Positions 19,026 to 28,661 of a DNA stretch of 64,000 nt are shown here, piece by piece. Source of the DNA: Pseudomonas sp. BGI-2. GTDB lineage: Bacteria; Pseudomonadota; Gammaproteobacteria; Pseudomonadales; Pseudomonadaceae. Within the stretch, counting starts at the first letter, position 1. Each line of letters begins with the position of its first letter. The position numbers and the translations under genes were made by a program. The stretch covers positions 216,875 to 280,874 of the forward strand of contig NZ_SISB01000002.1 of assembly GCF_004310295.1 (NCBI RefSeq). Direction: 5' to 3'. The notes under the pieces were generated by a model. The model was not told the origin of the DNA. It made no database searches and saw only the letters and a program-made list of their open reading frames with translations.

Positions 19026-20375
19026 TCAATCAACTCGGCCTGTGAACCAGCCGTCATTCTTGCGCAGCAACCAGGCAATCGCGCCGAGGGTCAGGCTGCG
19101 CAACGCCATGAACAACAGGAACGTTATCCACAGTCCGTGGTTGCCCAAGCCTTGTAGTGCCCAGGCGAACGGCAGCAGCGCAATGACCGTCAGCAGCATG
19201 CCGTTGCGCATTTCCCGGGCACGCGTGGCACCGATGAACAGCCCGTCGAGCAAGTAACTCCACACAGCAATCAGCGGTAGCACGGCGAGGTAGGGCAGGT
19301 AGATAAACGCAGTGTCGCGCACGCTCTGGATGTCGGTCTGCATCTCGATGAACAGGTGCCCGGCGAAGGCGAACAGCACGGCAAAGCCCAGGCTCGCCAG
19401 CAACGACCAGCCGCAGGCAACCACCAATGAACGACGCAACGCTTCTCGATCGCGCGCGCCGATGGCATGCCCGCACAGGGCTTCCACAGCATGGGCCAAA
19501 CCATCCAGCGCGTGGGCGGTCAGCAGCAAGCCATTGAGCAGCAGGGCGTTGGCGGCGACGGTGGCATCACCCAGCCGTGCCCCCTGTACGGTGATCAGAA
19601 AAAACACCGATTGCAGCGCCAGGCTGCGGATAAAAATATCGCGGTTGACGGCCAGCAGTGGCCGCCAGCTTTGCCACAACGCCAATGCGGCCCAGGCAAT
19701 GTGGCCGGGATAGGCACGCAGGGCTTTTCGGGTCATCAGCAGTCCGATCACGGCGCCGGTCCATTCGGCGATCACCGACGCCCTGGCCGCGCCGACCACG
19801 CCCCAGTCCAGACCGAGGACGAACCACAGGTTCAGCGCGATGTTCACCAGGTTGGTGCTCAAGAGAATCGCCAGCGGTGCCCGGGCGTTCTGGGTGCCAA
19901 GGAACCAGCCGACCAGCGCATAACTGGCCAGCGCCGCCGGCAGACCGAATAGCCGGGTGTGGAAAAATTCGCGGGTCAGTTGATCGAGCTCGGCCGAAGG
20001 CTGCATGAAATGCAACGCGACGCCGCTCAACGGCACGCCCAGTGCGCCCAGGACAATGGCCAGCCCCATCGCCAGCAACAAGCCCTGCAACAAAATCTGC
20101 CGCAACGCCGCGCCATCCCCGCGTCCGGCAGCCTGGGCAGCGAACCCCGTCGTGCCCATGCGCAGAAAGCCCATGCCCCAAGCCAGAAAGGTATACAGGC
20201 TGGCCCCTACCGCGACGGCGCCCAACTGATGGGCGTGGGGCAGGTGACCGATGACGGTACTGTCGACCAGTGCTACCAGCGGAACGGAAATGTTCGAAAG
20301 AATCATCGGCGCGGCCAGCGCCCAGACCCGACGATGGGTAGGACGGTCGCGCCAGTCGGCAATCAGGTTGGACAT
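19026..20375 (-). CDS. MATE family efflux transporter, DinF-like
   Basis: A 449-residue inner-membrane transporter with about 12 hydrophobic segments and the MATE-type N-terminus RVWALAAPMILSNISVPLVALVDSTVIGHL. Members export cationic compounds using sodium or proton gradients; the substrate here is unknown. The ATG at 20375 is chosen because AAGGAGCC lies just upstream; the longer frame to 20495 has no such site. Confidence 0.92.
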   Translation of the reverse strand: MSNLIADWRDRPTHRRVWALAAPMILSNISVPLVALVDSTVIGHLPHAHQLGAVAVGASLYTFLAWGMGFLRMGTTGFAAQAAGRGDGAALRQILLQGLLLAMGLAIVLGALGVPLSGVALHFMQPSAELDQLTREFFHTRLFGLPAALASYALVGWFLGTQNARAPLAILLSTNLVNIALNLWFVLGLDWGVVGAARASVIAEWTGAVIGLLMTRKALRAYPGHIAWAALALWQSWRPLLAVNRDIFIRSLALQSVFFLITVQGARLGDATVAANALLLNGLLLTAHALDGLAHAVEALCGHAIGARDREALRRSLVVACGWSLLASLGFAVLFAFAGHLFIEMQTDIQSVRDTAFIYLPYLAVLPLIAVWSYLLDGLFIGATRAREMRNGMLLTVIALLPFAWALQGLGNHGLWITFLLFMALRSLTLGAIAWLLRKNDGWFTGRVD

Positions 20376-20434
20376 GCAGGCTCCTTGGGGAGCGGGCATT
20401 GTAGCGACACATTTGAGATCTACAGCGATCCATT

Positions 20435-20525
20435 GTAGGAGCGAGCCTGCTCGCGTGATGGCGGCAGTCCAGTCAATATTGATGTCGTCTGACACTGCGC
20501 ATTCGCGAGCAGGCTCACTTCCACA
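20435..20525. repeat. REPIN
   Basis: TGTAGGAGCGAGCCTGCTCG at 20435 is mirrored, imperfectly at the outer end, by the sequence ending TTCCACA at 20525. Confidence 0.8.
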
Positions 20526-20541
20526 GGGGGGATTGGTGGTG

Positions 20542-20835
20542 TCAGTGAATGATCCAGCTCAGCAACCACAGCCCCAACAACAACCAGATAATCCCCATGA
20601 TGATCGACGCGTTCATGAATGCCCGGATCGCCGACCACAACAGCATCAGCCCCAGAATCAGCGCAATGATGCTGATGATCGAAGTATCCATCCCCAACGC
20701 ACGGGACAAGCCTTCGACAAAATTGCTGCCGGCATGGCTTAACAGGTTGAACAAGCCGCTGAGGCCATCAACGATAAACCGGATGACCGAACCGAGTGCC
20801 TGGCCGAGCCATTCAAAAAAACTTTCTACCTGCAT
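20542..20835 (-). CDS. Small inner-membrane protein of unknown function
   Basis: A 97-residue protein with two strongly hydrophobic segments in its C-terminal half (IISIIALILGLMLLWSAI and IIMGIIWLLLGLWLLSW) and an amphipathic N-terminal half. No family is recognised. I start it at the ATG at 20835 (MQVESFFEWLGQALG); the frame open to 20985 reads into repeat DNA. REPINs flank it on both sides. Confidence 0.65.
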   Translation of the reverse strand: MQVESFFEWLGQALGSVIRFIVDGLSGLFNLLSHAGSNFVEGLSRALGMDTSIISIIALILGLMLLWSAIRAFMNASIIMGIIWLLLGLWLLSWIIH

Positions 20836-20941
20836 GTCGTGAACGTCCTGATGTAAGTGGTGGCGTGCTTGCCGGACTTGAGCCTTGGGCCATGGATCAC
20901 GGTGCCGAGTTCCCCACAAGCATAGAGGGTTGCATAGCCCC

Positions 20942-21046
20942 TGTGGGAGCGGGCTTGCTCGCGATAGCGGTCTGTCAGTCAACATCGGTGTTGGATTTCA
21001 GTCCGCTATCGCAAGCAAGTCGGATCGCCGCACCGTGGCTCCCACA
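20942..21046. repeat. REPIN
   Basis: TGTGGGAGCGGGCTTGCTCG at 20942, with a degraded inverse copy ending TGGCTCCCACA at 21046. Confidence 0.8.
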
Positions 21047-21110
21047 TTAAATCTGCCCACTTGCCATCCCCGGCCATCCCCCCGAAGCTATACGCCTTCA
21101 GGAGAGCCCG

Positions 21111-21413
21111 ATGAACCTTGTTGAACTGACCGAACGCCTGCACGCCATCCGTGACCGCAATGACTGGCGGCAATTTCACAGCCCGAAAAACCTGGCCATG
21201 GCCGCGAGCGTGGAAATGTCCGAGCTGGTGGAGATTTTCCAGTGGCTGACTGAAGACCAGTCGCGCCAGTTGCCGGCGGATAAGCTCGCTCACGCCGGGC
21301 AGGAAATCGGCGACATCGTGCTCTATTTACTGCTGCTGTGCGGCGAGTTGGGGTTGGACATGAATGAAGTGGTGCGCAGCAAACTCGCGGACAGCGAAAA
21401 GAGGTTCAGCTGA
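21111..21413 (+). CDS. MazG-like nucleotide pyrophosphohydrolase
   Basis: A 100-residue all-helical nucleotide pyrophosphatase of the MazG/RS21-C6 type, probably hydrolysing non-canonical or excess dNTPs. The metal-binding pattern is visible as EMSELVEIFQW followed later by EIGDIVLYLLLL, the ExxE...ExxD layout of the family. An AGGAG site lies eight bases before the ATG. Its stop overlaps the cmoM start (TGATG), so the pair is translationally coupled. Confidence 0.9.
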   Translation: MNLVELTERLHAIRDRNDWRQFHSPKNLAMAASVEMSELVEIFQWLTEDQSRQLPADKLAHAGQEIGDIVLYLLLLCGELGLDMNEVVRSKLADSEKRFS

Positions 21414-22162
21414 TGAGCGATCGTCATTTCGATCAACTGGCGACCCGGTTTGCCGAAAAAATCTACGGCGGTGCCAAAGGCGCGATCCGTTTGGCTGTAC
21501 TTCAGGCCGACTTGGCCGAAACCCTGCCGGACCGGCCGTTGCGCGTGCTGGATATCGGCGCGGGCCTGGGGCACATGTCGTTGTGGCTGGCCCAGCGCGG
21601 TCATGACGTCACGCTGGCCGAACCCGCCGAACCGATGCTCGAAGGCGCCCGCCAGCGCTTCGCTGACGCCGGGCAGACCGCTACTTTCATTCAGGCGCCG
21701 TGGCAGGAGTTGCTCGGTCAGCTCACCGAACCTTACGACCTGGTGCTGTGCCACGCCGTGATGGAATGGCTGGCCGAACCCCATGCGATCCTGCCGGTCC
21801 TGCATCAGTTGACCAAGCAGGATGGGTGGCTGTCGCTGGCCTTCTACAACCGCGATGCGCTGATCTACCGCAACTTGCTCAAAGGTCATTTCCGCAAGAT
21901 GCGCAAGAACGACATGGCCGGCGAGAAGCAGAGCCTGACCCCGCAGCAGCCCCTTGATCCGCGTGAACTGGCGGCGCAACTTGAGGGGCTGTGGCAGGTC
22001 GAAACCCAGAGCGGGGTGCGGGTTTTTCACGACTACATGCCGGTGGAATTTCAGGCACGCGCCGAACTTGTGGACTTGCTCGAAATGGAGCTGGCCCACC
22101 GCCGTCACCCAAGCTTCGCCGGGCTTGGGCGCTATTTGCACTGGATCTGTCGGCCGGTCTGA
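21413..22162 (+). CDS. cmoM: tRNA 5-carboxymethoxyuridine methyltransferase CmoM
   Basis: A 249-residue class I SAM methyltransferase that methylates the carboxymethoxy group of wobble uridine 34 in certain tRNAs. The SAM loop is LDIGAGLGHMSLWLA, and the acidic residue after the second strand is in VTLAEPAEPML. The N-terminus (FDQLATRFAEKIYGGAKGAI) is characteristic of CmoM (formerly SmtA). It is coupled to the MazG-like gene upstream. Confidence 0.9.
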   Translation: MSDRHFDQLATRFAEKIYGGAKGAIRLAVLQADLAETLPDRPLRVLDIGAGLGHMSLWLAQRGHDVTLAEPAEPMLEGARQRFADAGQTATFIQAPWQELLGQLTEPYDLVLCHAVMEWLAEPHAILPVLHQLTKQDGWLSLAFYNRDALIYRNLLKGHFRKMRKNDMAGEKQSLTPQQPLDPRELAAQLEGLWQVETQSGVRVFHDYMPVEFQARAELVDLLEMELAHRRHPSFAGLGRYLHWICRPV

Positions 22163-22174
22163 TCGGAGCGCAAC

Positions 22175-22798
22175 ATGAAAAGTCGTTCAGGGTTACTGGT
22201 GATCTGTCTCGGGTTGGCGGCCTGCCAGGGCAGCAACCCTTATGTGGCGACCTCCAACCCCTTGCCGCCCGCACCGCCTCAGGCGGCGAACACGATCGAC
22301 CGCAGTGCCTACCCGGCACCGCCGCGTGACTATGGGCGTTACCGCAGCTGGGCCTGGCTCAACGGTCAGCTGCCACCTGGCAGCGCCTGGGCGGACTCGG
22401 CCCAGGTCGCCGAAGCGGTCAGCAACGCCCTCGATCAGCGCGGCTTGCGCCCATTGCACGATAACGCCCGCCCGGCCGACCTGTTTGTCAGCGCCAATCT
22501 GCATCTTGAAACCCGTTTGCGCCAGGTTCAGGATGACTATGGTTATTACGGCGGGGGCTACTATGGCGGTGGTTACAACCGCTATGGCAACGGGTATGGC
22601 ATGTACAACACGGTGCCGATCGTGCGCACTTATCAGGAACAGGTCGTGGTTGTGCGGGTCGATTTGTTCGACGCTCAAAGCGGTCAGCCGGTGTGGAGTG
22701 CCAGCGCCGAAACCGGTAATCGGGGTAGTCAAAGTGAGCGTGCCGATGCAATACGGGAGGCTGTGGAAAAGGCCATGTCGGCGTATCCTCCTAGTTAG
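22175..22798 (+). CDS. DUF4136 lipoprotein, first of a tandem pair
   Basis: A 207-residue predicted lipoprotein: the signal peptide [19 protein letters not shown] has a lipobox ending LAAC. The DUF4136 fold is suggested by [10 protein letters not shown] at the front, LDQRGLRPL in the middle and an [13 protein letters not shown] end. A Gly/Tyr-rich loop ([18 protein letters not shown]) interrupts it near residues 121-140. It lies 12 bases after cmoM and 54 before a paralogue, so these may be one operon. Function is unknown. Confidence 0.85.
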   Translation: MKSRSGLLVICLGLAACQGSNPYVATSNPLPPAPPQAANTIDRSAYPAPPRDYGRYRSWAWLNGQLPPGSAWADSAQVAEAVSNALDQRGLRPLHDNARPADLFVSANLHLETRLRQVQDDYGYYGGGYYGGGYNRYGNGYGMYNTVPIVRTYQEQVVVVRVDLFDAQSGQPVWSASAETGNRGSQSERADAIREAVEKAMSAYPPS

Positions 22799-22852
22799 CT
22801 TCTCTAGTTGAGAAGCCTTTCACAGGTTCATGTCTTCAACCGGAGAATCATC

Positions 22853-23410
22853 ATGATCCGCCGTTTCGCTTTACTGGTTGTGGCCGCGTTGCTCAGTGCC
22901 TGTGCCGCCAACCGGGTCAATAATGACTTCGATGCCAGCCGCGACTTCGCCGCCTATCGCAGCTGGACCTGGAAGGAACCCGCCCTGCAATATCGCCCCG
23001 ATGACCCACGGATCAAGAGCGACCTGACCGAACAGCGCATCCGCCAATCGGTTGCCGATCAACTGGATCAGCGAGGCCTGCGTCCGGCCGCAGCCGGCAG
23101 CAAAGGGGAATTGAACGTTCAGACCTACCTGATCGTCGAAGAGCGCCAGCAACAGGTGACCACCAACTATGGCGGCGGTTGGGGTAATCCCTGGAGCGGC
23201 TACTGGGGCGGGCCGATGTACAACGAAACCCGCAACGTTACCTATAAGGTGGCGACCATCCAGATCGACCTGCTCGATGGCAAGGACGGCAAACTGGTGT
23301 GGCGTGGTAGCGATGAGCAAATGCTCAGCCGTACAACGAATCCGTCCGATCGCAGCACGGCGATACGTGAAACCGTCGGGCGAATCCTCGCCAACTATCC
23401 ACCGCGCTAA
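22853..23410 (+). CDS. DUF4136 lipoprotein, second of a tandem pair
   Basis: A 185-residue paralogue of the preceding gene: lipobox LLSAC, YRSWTWKEPALQY, then [12 protein letters not shown], a Gly/Trp-rich loop (GGGWGNPWSGYWGG) and a closing VGRILANYPPR. Start is the ATG at 22853, after CCGGAGAATCATC. Both proteins likely sit in the outer membrane facing the periplasm. Function is unknown. Confidence 0.85.
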   Translation: MIRRFALLVVAALLSACAANRVNNDFDASRDFAAYRSWTWKEPALQYRPDDPRIKSDLTEQRIRQSVADQLDQRGLRPAAAGSKGELNVQTYLIVEERQQQVTTNYGGGWGNPWSGYWGGPMYNETRNVTYKVATIQIDLLDGKDGKLVWRGSDEQMLSRTTNPSDRSTAIRETVGRILANYPPR

Positions 23411-23744
23411 ACCCAGCCCTCAAACACCACAAGCCCCCTGTGGGAGTGAGCCTGCTCGCGATGACGGTCGTTCAGTCGATACAGATATCGCCTGATGCAT
23501 CGCCATCGCGAGCAGGTCGGATCGCCGCACCGTCGTTCCCACATTGGGTGCGCTGCTTTTTCTCCTCCGCTTGCAGTGCTTGATAAATTGACGCCATCAC
23601 TTTGACATTTCTGTAGTGTCTAAATGATGGCTCGTGTACATTTGCCGCGCCCGAACAAGCAGCCTGCTGACGGGCCGGTAGGGATGCCTGATTGAAACTG
23701 CTAGCCCTGCTGGAACATTTCCAGGTTTCAGAAGGGATTCTCGA
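23411..23744. other. 334-base gap: REPIN, then presumed autotransporter promoter region
   Basis: The left part is a REPIN (23439-23543). The right part, 23544-23744, is AT-richer and should contain the promoter of the autotransporter. A TTGACA at 23602-23607 is visible but no good -10 sits at a proper distance. Confidence 0.5.
23439..23543. repeat. REPIN
   Basis: TGTGGGAGTGAGCCTGCTCG at 23439 pairs with a decayed inverse copy (GCGAGCAGGTCGGATCGCCG to TTCCCACA) ending at 23543. Confidence 0.75.
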
Positions 23745-26144
23745 TTGAACACCTCTTGCCTGCGCCGCTCCTTGCTGGCGCTGTCCGTCTGTGTTGCCAC
23801 TGTTCACGCCGCCGGCGTTCAGGCGGTCACGTTCGTCCACGATCTGGGCAGCGGGCCGCTGATCAGCTCCAACCAATATTATGATTTCGTCAACCTCATC
23901 GGCAGTGTGAGTGTGGTGCAAACCTCGCCGTCGGCGCTCACCAGCGCGGCGCAGTTCACCCGGCCCATGGCCAACTACGATGTCAGAAACAAAGGGTCGA
24001 TCACCATCAATGGCGCCACCCACGGTGTCGGCATCGGCTTGAACTCGGGCGGGGTGACGTGGGCGAAAATCAACTACAACCTGTTCAATGAGGGAACGAT
24101 CAAGCTCAATGGCCTGGCCGCTAGCGGCGAGTCGATTGGTATTGCCGATCAAGGCGTCCAGTTCGGCGGTAATTTCATTAACTCTGGCGAAATTGCTATC
24201 ACCGGCAACAACGCTACCGGTGTCTCGTTCGTCGATACGACGTTCGGCAAAGGAATTATCAACGACGGCACGATCACTGCCAGTGGTACGGATGCCCACG
24301 GTATTTACCTCGAAAACACCACACAAACGATGCCGGTCTCTAATAGCGGGATCATCAAGGCCACGGGCACGAATGCTGAAGCACTGACCCTCAAAAAAGC
24401 GACGTTCAACCCGCCTGTCGGCGTAAGGACCGGTAGCATTTTCAACTCAGGCACGATCTCGGGCGAAAGCATCGGTATTCATGTCAGCAATCAACCTGTC
24501 GGCATGGGCCCGCTGAGCATTTATCATTACGGCCGTCTTGAAGGTGGCAAGGCCGCCATTCAGGTCGATGATGGCCAGAGCTATCTTTACTGGACCGGTG
24601 GCGACGTCAAAGGCGATTTACTCGGCCTGTCCGGCGTATCGATTGACGGTGAAGCAACTTTTGACGGTTCGACCATCAAGGCCGGCTACGTGACGATTCA
24701 AGAGGGCCAGCTGACGCTGGTGCAGCCTCACACGACGATCATCGGCGACTTCGACATGGAAGAGGCCGACTCGATTCTTGCAATGTCCGTGGGCAACGAT
24801 ACCGACATCAATCGACCGATTCTGACCGTCACCGGCACCACTGATATCAGCCCCGGCGGACACCTGCAATTGCAGGCACGCTCCAGTGATTTCCGCACCG
24901 CTGCCGGCGGCAATCGCTACACGTTGATCCGCTCGGGCACACTGGTCGGGGGTGAAAACCTGGCAGTGGTGTCTTCATCCGCATTGCTCGACGTGAAGAG
25001 TTATGGCGTCGAAGGTAATGATGTGAAGGCGTTGGTCAGCACCAAGGCGGATGACGAGGTTGCGCAAAACACCCTTGACGCTGGGGGCACGCCTAACGCC
25101 GCGGTTGCGGTGGGGCGTCTTTCCAATTCGTTGATGGCCAGGCTCGACGAGCAAGACCCGGTATTCCAGGCATTCGCCAATGCCAGCACCGATGTCGAGC
25201 TGGCCGCGCTCGCCGAAAAACTCAGCCCGGACGTGAGCCGTGGTGTGCTGCACGCCGCCACTAACAGTCAGACGCTGGTGTCGAGCGTGATCAACGATCG
25301 TTCGAGCCGCGCGCGCACACTGAATTCATCCACTGAAAAAGGCGTGTGGCTGCAAGCGCTGACGAGCAATGCCGATCAGGACGCTCGCCGTGGTGTCGAT
25401 GGCTACGACGCCGACAGCCAGGGCATCGCGGTGGGTGCCGACGGCCAGTTGAACGCCGATACCACCCTCGGTCTGGCATACAGCTACCTCAACACCGATG
25501 TGAAATCCGACGCCGGCAGCAAAACCGACGTAACCGGCCATGCGCTGACGCTGTACGGCAACTGGACCCACGACAACTGGTTCGTGGACTCATCGCTGAT
25601 GTACGGCTGGAACGACAACGAGTCCAAACGCTACATCGCCGGCACTCGCGCCAAGGCCGATTACGACAGCGACATCTTTGGTGTGAGTGCGTTGGCCGGC
25701 TACAGTTTTCGCCTCAATCACAGCCTTCTGCTGGAGCCTCAGGTCGGCGCGCGTTATGCCAACGTGGGCATGGATGCTTATCGCGAGAAGGGCAGTTCGG
25801 CGTCGCTGAATGTCGGCAGTCAGCGTTATGAAGTCGGCGAGATGGGTGTCGGTGCGCGGCTGGCCGCTGCGTTTGATGTCGGCGCCGGCAGTCTCGAACC
25901 TGAGGCAAAGGTTATGGCCTGGCACGACTTCATCGGCGACAAAACCGCCACCACCTCGGCGTTCGTGCTGGGGGGCGATTCGTTCACCACGCGCGGCACG
26001 ACCCCGGTGCGTGACACCTATGAAGTAGGCCTCGGTGCCAACTACCGACTGGGCGCCTGGAGCGTGGGTGGTTCGTATAACTACGTGACCGGCAGCGATT
26101 TCAATGCCGATACGTTTACTGCGAAAGTGCGTTACGCGTTCTGA
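23745..26144 (+). CDS. Autotransporter with C-terminal outer-membrane beta-barrel
   Basis: A 799-residue type V secretion protein. The signal peptide (LLALSVCVATVHAAGVQA) is followed by a passenger of about 480 residues with repeated N-x-G-x-I turns (NKGSITINGA, NEGTIKLNG, NSGEIAITG, NDGTITASG, NSGIIKATG, NSGTISGES) typical of a beta-helix. The barrel occupies roughly the last 270 residues (GVWLQALTSNADQDARRG to the terminal aromatic KVRYAF). The start is a TTG at 23745, nine bases after AAGGGAT; no ATG fits the signal peptide. No protease or lipase triad is recognised in the passenger. Confidence 0.88.
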   Translation: MNTSCLRRSLLALSVCVATVHAAGVQAVTFVHDLGSGPLISSNQYYDFVNLIGSVSVVQTSPSALTSAAQFTRPMANYDVRNKGSITINGATHGVGIGLNSGGVTWAKINYNLFNEGTIKLNGLAASGESIGIADQGVQFGGNFINSGEIAITGNNATGVSFVDTTFGKGIINDGTITASGTDAHGIYLENTTQTMPVSNSGIIKATGTNAEALTLKKATFNPPVGVRTGSIFNSGTISGESIGIHVSNQPVGMGPLSIYHYGRLEGGKAAIQVDDGQSYLYWTGGDVKGDLLGLSGVSIDGEATFDGSTIKAGYVTIQEGQLTLVQPHTTIIGDFDMEEADSILAMSVGNDTDINRPILTVTGTTDISPGGHLQLQARSSDFRTAAGGNRYTLIRSGTLVGGENLAVVSSSALLDVKSYGVEGNDVKALVSTKADDEVAQNTLDAGGTPNAAVAVGRLSNSLMARLDEQDPVFQAFANASTDVELAALAEKLSPDVSRGVLHAATNSQTLVSSVINDRSSRARTLNSSTEKGVWLQALTSNADQDARRGVDGYDADSQGIAVGADGQLNADTTLGLAYSYLNTDVKSDAGSKTDVTGHALTLYGNWTHDNWFVDSSLMYGWNDNESKRYIAGTRAKADYDSDIFGVSALAGYSFRLNHSLLLEPQVGARYANVGMDAYREKGSSASLNVGSQRYEVGEMGVGARLAAAFDVGAGSLEPEAKVMAWHDFIGDKTATTSAFVLGGDSFTTRGTTPVRDTYEVGLGANYRLGAWSVGGSYNYVTGSDFNADTFTAKVRYAF

Positions 26145-26172
26145 TCGGGTTCGGTGGTGCCTGCGCCACCGT

Positions 26173-26284
26173 CATCGCGAGCAGGTCGAATCGTCGCACC
26201 GTCACTCCGAAATTGGATAGTTGGCGATCACAGATTTTGTGCACGCAGGTGAGCCGTTGTGGGAGTGAGCCTGCTCGCGATGGC
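26173..26284. repeat. REPIN, outward-facing arrangement
   Basis: A CATCGCGAGCAGGTCG half-unit at 26173 and a TGTGGGAGTGAGCCTGCTCG unit ending near 26284 lie in opposite orientations about a variable centre, after the autotransporter stop. Confidence 0.7.
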
Positions 26285-26308
26285 AATCTGACAGACACCT
26301 GAAATCAA

Positions 26309-27163
26309 TCAGGCAATCGGCCGCCAATGCCCCGCCATGTGCTCCAGATCACCCGCCCCCACCAGCCGAAAGTCCCCGCTTGACCCTGCCGCGCTGGACA
26401 GCAACGTCACCTCGCTCGGCAACCGCACCGGTTTCCTGAATTGCACCGAAATCTCGGCATTCGCCGTGGGCAGATGCTCACTCAACGCCGCCAATGTCCG
26501 GGCCTTGTTCCACAGGCCATGGGCGATGGCTGTCGGGAGCCCGAACAATTTGGCGCTGACGGCACTCAGGTGAATCGGGTTGTAATCCCCGGACACCTTG
26601 GCGTATTGCCGGCCAATGTCCGCCGGGGCTTTCCAGCGCGCCACTTCCAGCATCTCCAGGGTGGAGGCCAGGACTTCCTCGACAGGTTCGCCTTCCAGCT
26701 TGACCCCGCGACACAGCATCTGACTTTCAGCCTCCCACAGCGGGCCCAACTGATCGTCGAGCGACGTCACCAGATCGAACGTTGCACCCTTGGCATGGGG
26801 TTGCAGGTTCTGCACCTGCACGCTGACCCGCACGCGGTTCACCCCGCCCATGGGGCGCAATACACGAATGCGATTGCTCAGGTGAATCAGCCCCAGCAGC
26901 GGGAACGGAAATGCCTTGGCCGTGAGCAATTGCATCTGCAAGGCAAACGCCAGGATGTGTGGATAGGTCGGCGGCAGCAAACCGTTGTCGGCAATACCGC
27001 AGACCGTGCGATACGCCGCCAGGCGTTGCGGATCGACCTCGACCCAGCAGCGCAAACCCGTGTCGGGCAACGTGGTGCCGGTGATTTTGCGCCGTGTCGC
27101 CGCCTGCACGTAGAGGCCCGTCAGGCTCGGTTCGCGGTTGAGTGTGTGCCAATCGGTGATCAT
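26309..27163 (-). CDS. MaoC-like enoyl-CoA hydratase/dehydratase
   Basis: A 284-residue double hot-dog protein predicted to hydrate or dehydrate acyl-CoA intermediates. The C-terminal MaoC motif is plain: YAKVSGDYNPIHLS followed by AIAHGLWNKA, where Asp and His are catalytic in the family. The start ATG at 27163 overlaps or abuts the upstream reductase stop; a longer open frame to 27412 is a shadow of that gene. Together with the reductase and the divergent thiolase it makes a small acyl-CoA module. Confidence 0.88.
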   Translation of the reverse strand: MITDWHTLNREPSLTGLYVQAATRRKITGTTLPDTGLRCWVEVDPQRLAAYRTVCGIADNGLLPPTYPHILAFALQMQLLTAKAFPFPLLGLIHLSNRIRVLRPMGGVNRVRVSVQVQNLQPHAKGATFDLVTSLDDQLGPLWEAESQMLCRGVKLEGEPVEEVLASTLEMLEVARWKAPADIGRQYAKVSGDYNPIHLSAVSAKLFGLPTAIAHGLWNKARTLAALSEHLPTANAEISVQFRKPVRLPSEVTLLSSAAGSSGDFRLVGAGDLEHMAGHWRPIA

Positions 27164-27165
27164 CT

Positions 27166-28518
27166 TTATGCCCCCAAGACACTTTGCCCGCAGACTCGCA
27201 ACGCTTGCCCGGTAAACGCGCCGGTCCCCGGTTGAGCGAGCCACGCGACCGCTTCGGCAACGTCTTGTGGCAGGCCGCCTTGGCCCAATGAACTCATGCG
27301 TCGCCCGGCCTCGCGGATGCCGAAGGGCAGGTGCGCGGTCATCTGGGTTTCGATGAACCCCGGTGCCACCGCGTTGATGCTGATACCGCGCTGATCCAGC
27401 AGCGGCGCCCAAGCCTGGGCCAGACCGATCAGCCCGGCCTTGCTCGCGGCGTAATTGGTCTGCCCGCGATTGCCGGCGATGCCGCTGATGGACGCCAGCA
27501 AAATCACACGACCGTTGTCATGCAGGGCGCCGCTGTCGAGCAGTGCCTTGGTCAGCACTTGCGGCGCGTTGAGGTTGACGGCGAGCACCGCGTCCCAGAA
27601 TTCCGGGGTCATGTTGGCCAGGGTTTTATCGCGGGTGATGCCGGCGTTGTGGACCACGATGTCGACGCCGTCGGGCAGCAGTTCAACCAACTGCGCAGCG
27701 GCGTCTTCGGCGCAAATGTCCAGGGTGATGCTGCGCCCGCCAAGGCGCGCGGCGAGTGCATCGAGGTCAGTTTTGGCCGGAGGCACGTCAAGCAAAATCA
27801 CCTCGGCGCCGTCACGGGCCAGGGTTTCGGCGATGGAGGCGCCAATGCCGCGGGCGGCACCCGTGACCAGCGCCTTGCGCCCGGTCAGTGGGCGAGTCCA
27901 GTCCGTCACCTGCGTATCGCAGGCCTTCAAGCGAACGACTTGCCCGGACACAAACGCGCTTTTGGGCGAGAGGAAAAACCGCAGCGGCCCTTCGAGTTGA
28001 TCCTCGGCGCCTTCACCGACATAGATCAGTTGCAGAGTGCCGCCACTGCGCAGTTCCTTGGCCAGCGAACGGCTGAAACCTTCCACCGCACGCTGAGCGC
28101 TGGCGGCGAACGGGTCGGTCAATGTCTCTGGCGCACGCCCCAGAATCACCAAGTGCGCGCTGTGATCGAGGTTTTTCATCAGCGGCTGGAAGAACTCGCG
28201 CAGCTGTTTAAGCTGATCGGTTTGCACCAGGTCGCTGGCGTCGAACACCACGGCTTTGAGCTTGGGGCCGTGGCCGGGAATCCACTCGGTGGCCAGGGAC
28301 GGCTCGGCGCCGTAGCTGTAGATCGCGTCGGTCAGGCGATTGGCGAAGGCACTGACTTTCTCCGCCAATGGGCCGCCGCCAATCAACAGCGCCCCTTCGA
28401 CAGGCCGCAGCCGGCCTGCTTGCCAGCGCTCCAGGCGCACCGGAGACGGCAGTCCCATGGCCCCGACCAGACGATGGCCGATGGACGAATTGGCGAAGTC
28501 GATATAACGGTCAGACAT
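27166..28518 (-). CDS. Long FabG-type 3-oxoacyl reductase (FabG4-like)
   Basis: A 450-residue protein in which an N-terminal ~200-residue domain, with a decayed Rossmann look, precedes a full short-chain dehydrogenase. The C-terminal part has the cofactor loop GRKALVTGAARGIGAS, HNAGITRD, and the catalytic YAASKAG. This two-domain form is the FabG4 type. Start is the ATG at 28518 (MSDRYIDFANS). It precedes the MaoC gene directly and is divergent from the thiolase. Confidence 0.9.
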   Translation of the reverse strand: MSDRYIDFANSSIGHRLVGAMGLPSPVRLERWQAGRLRPVEGALLIGGGPLAEKVSAFANRLTDAIYSYGAEPSLATEWIPGHGPKLKAVVFDASDLVQTDQLKQLREFFQPLMKNLDHSAHLVILGRAPETLTDPFAASAQRAVEGFSRSLAKELRSGGTLQLIYVGEGAEDQLEGPLRFFLSPKSAFVSGQVVRLKACDTQVTDWTRPLTGRKALVTGAARGIGASIAETLARDGAEVILLDVPPAKTDLDALAARLGGRSITLDICAEDAAAQLVELLPDGVDIVVHNAGITRDKTLANMTPEFWDAVLAVNLNAPQVLTKALLDSGALHDNGRVILLASISGIAGNRGQTNYAASKAGLIGLAQAWAPLLDQRGISINAVAPGFIETQMTAHLPFGIREAGRRMSSLGQGGLPQDVAEAVAWLAQPGTGAFTGQALRVCGQSVLGA

Positions 28519-28661
28519 GGAACGCACTCCGGCAGCTGGGGTTCAAAGTGTGGACCACGAATGGCAATCAGTCGTTCGATCCACGAGATAAGGCCTACGC
28601 TTGAATTCATCAGATTAGTTGAACCTGGGTTCAGCAAGCTTCGCAGGGGAAATGCGGTCAG

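Noticed and set aside
23472..24326. 284-residue minus-strand frame over the autotransporter start
   Set aside because: Begins within the passenger and ends in a REPIN; no start signals.
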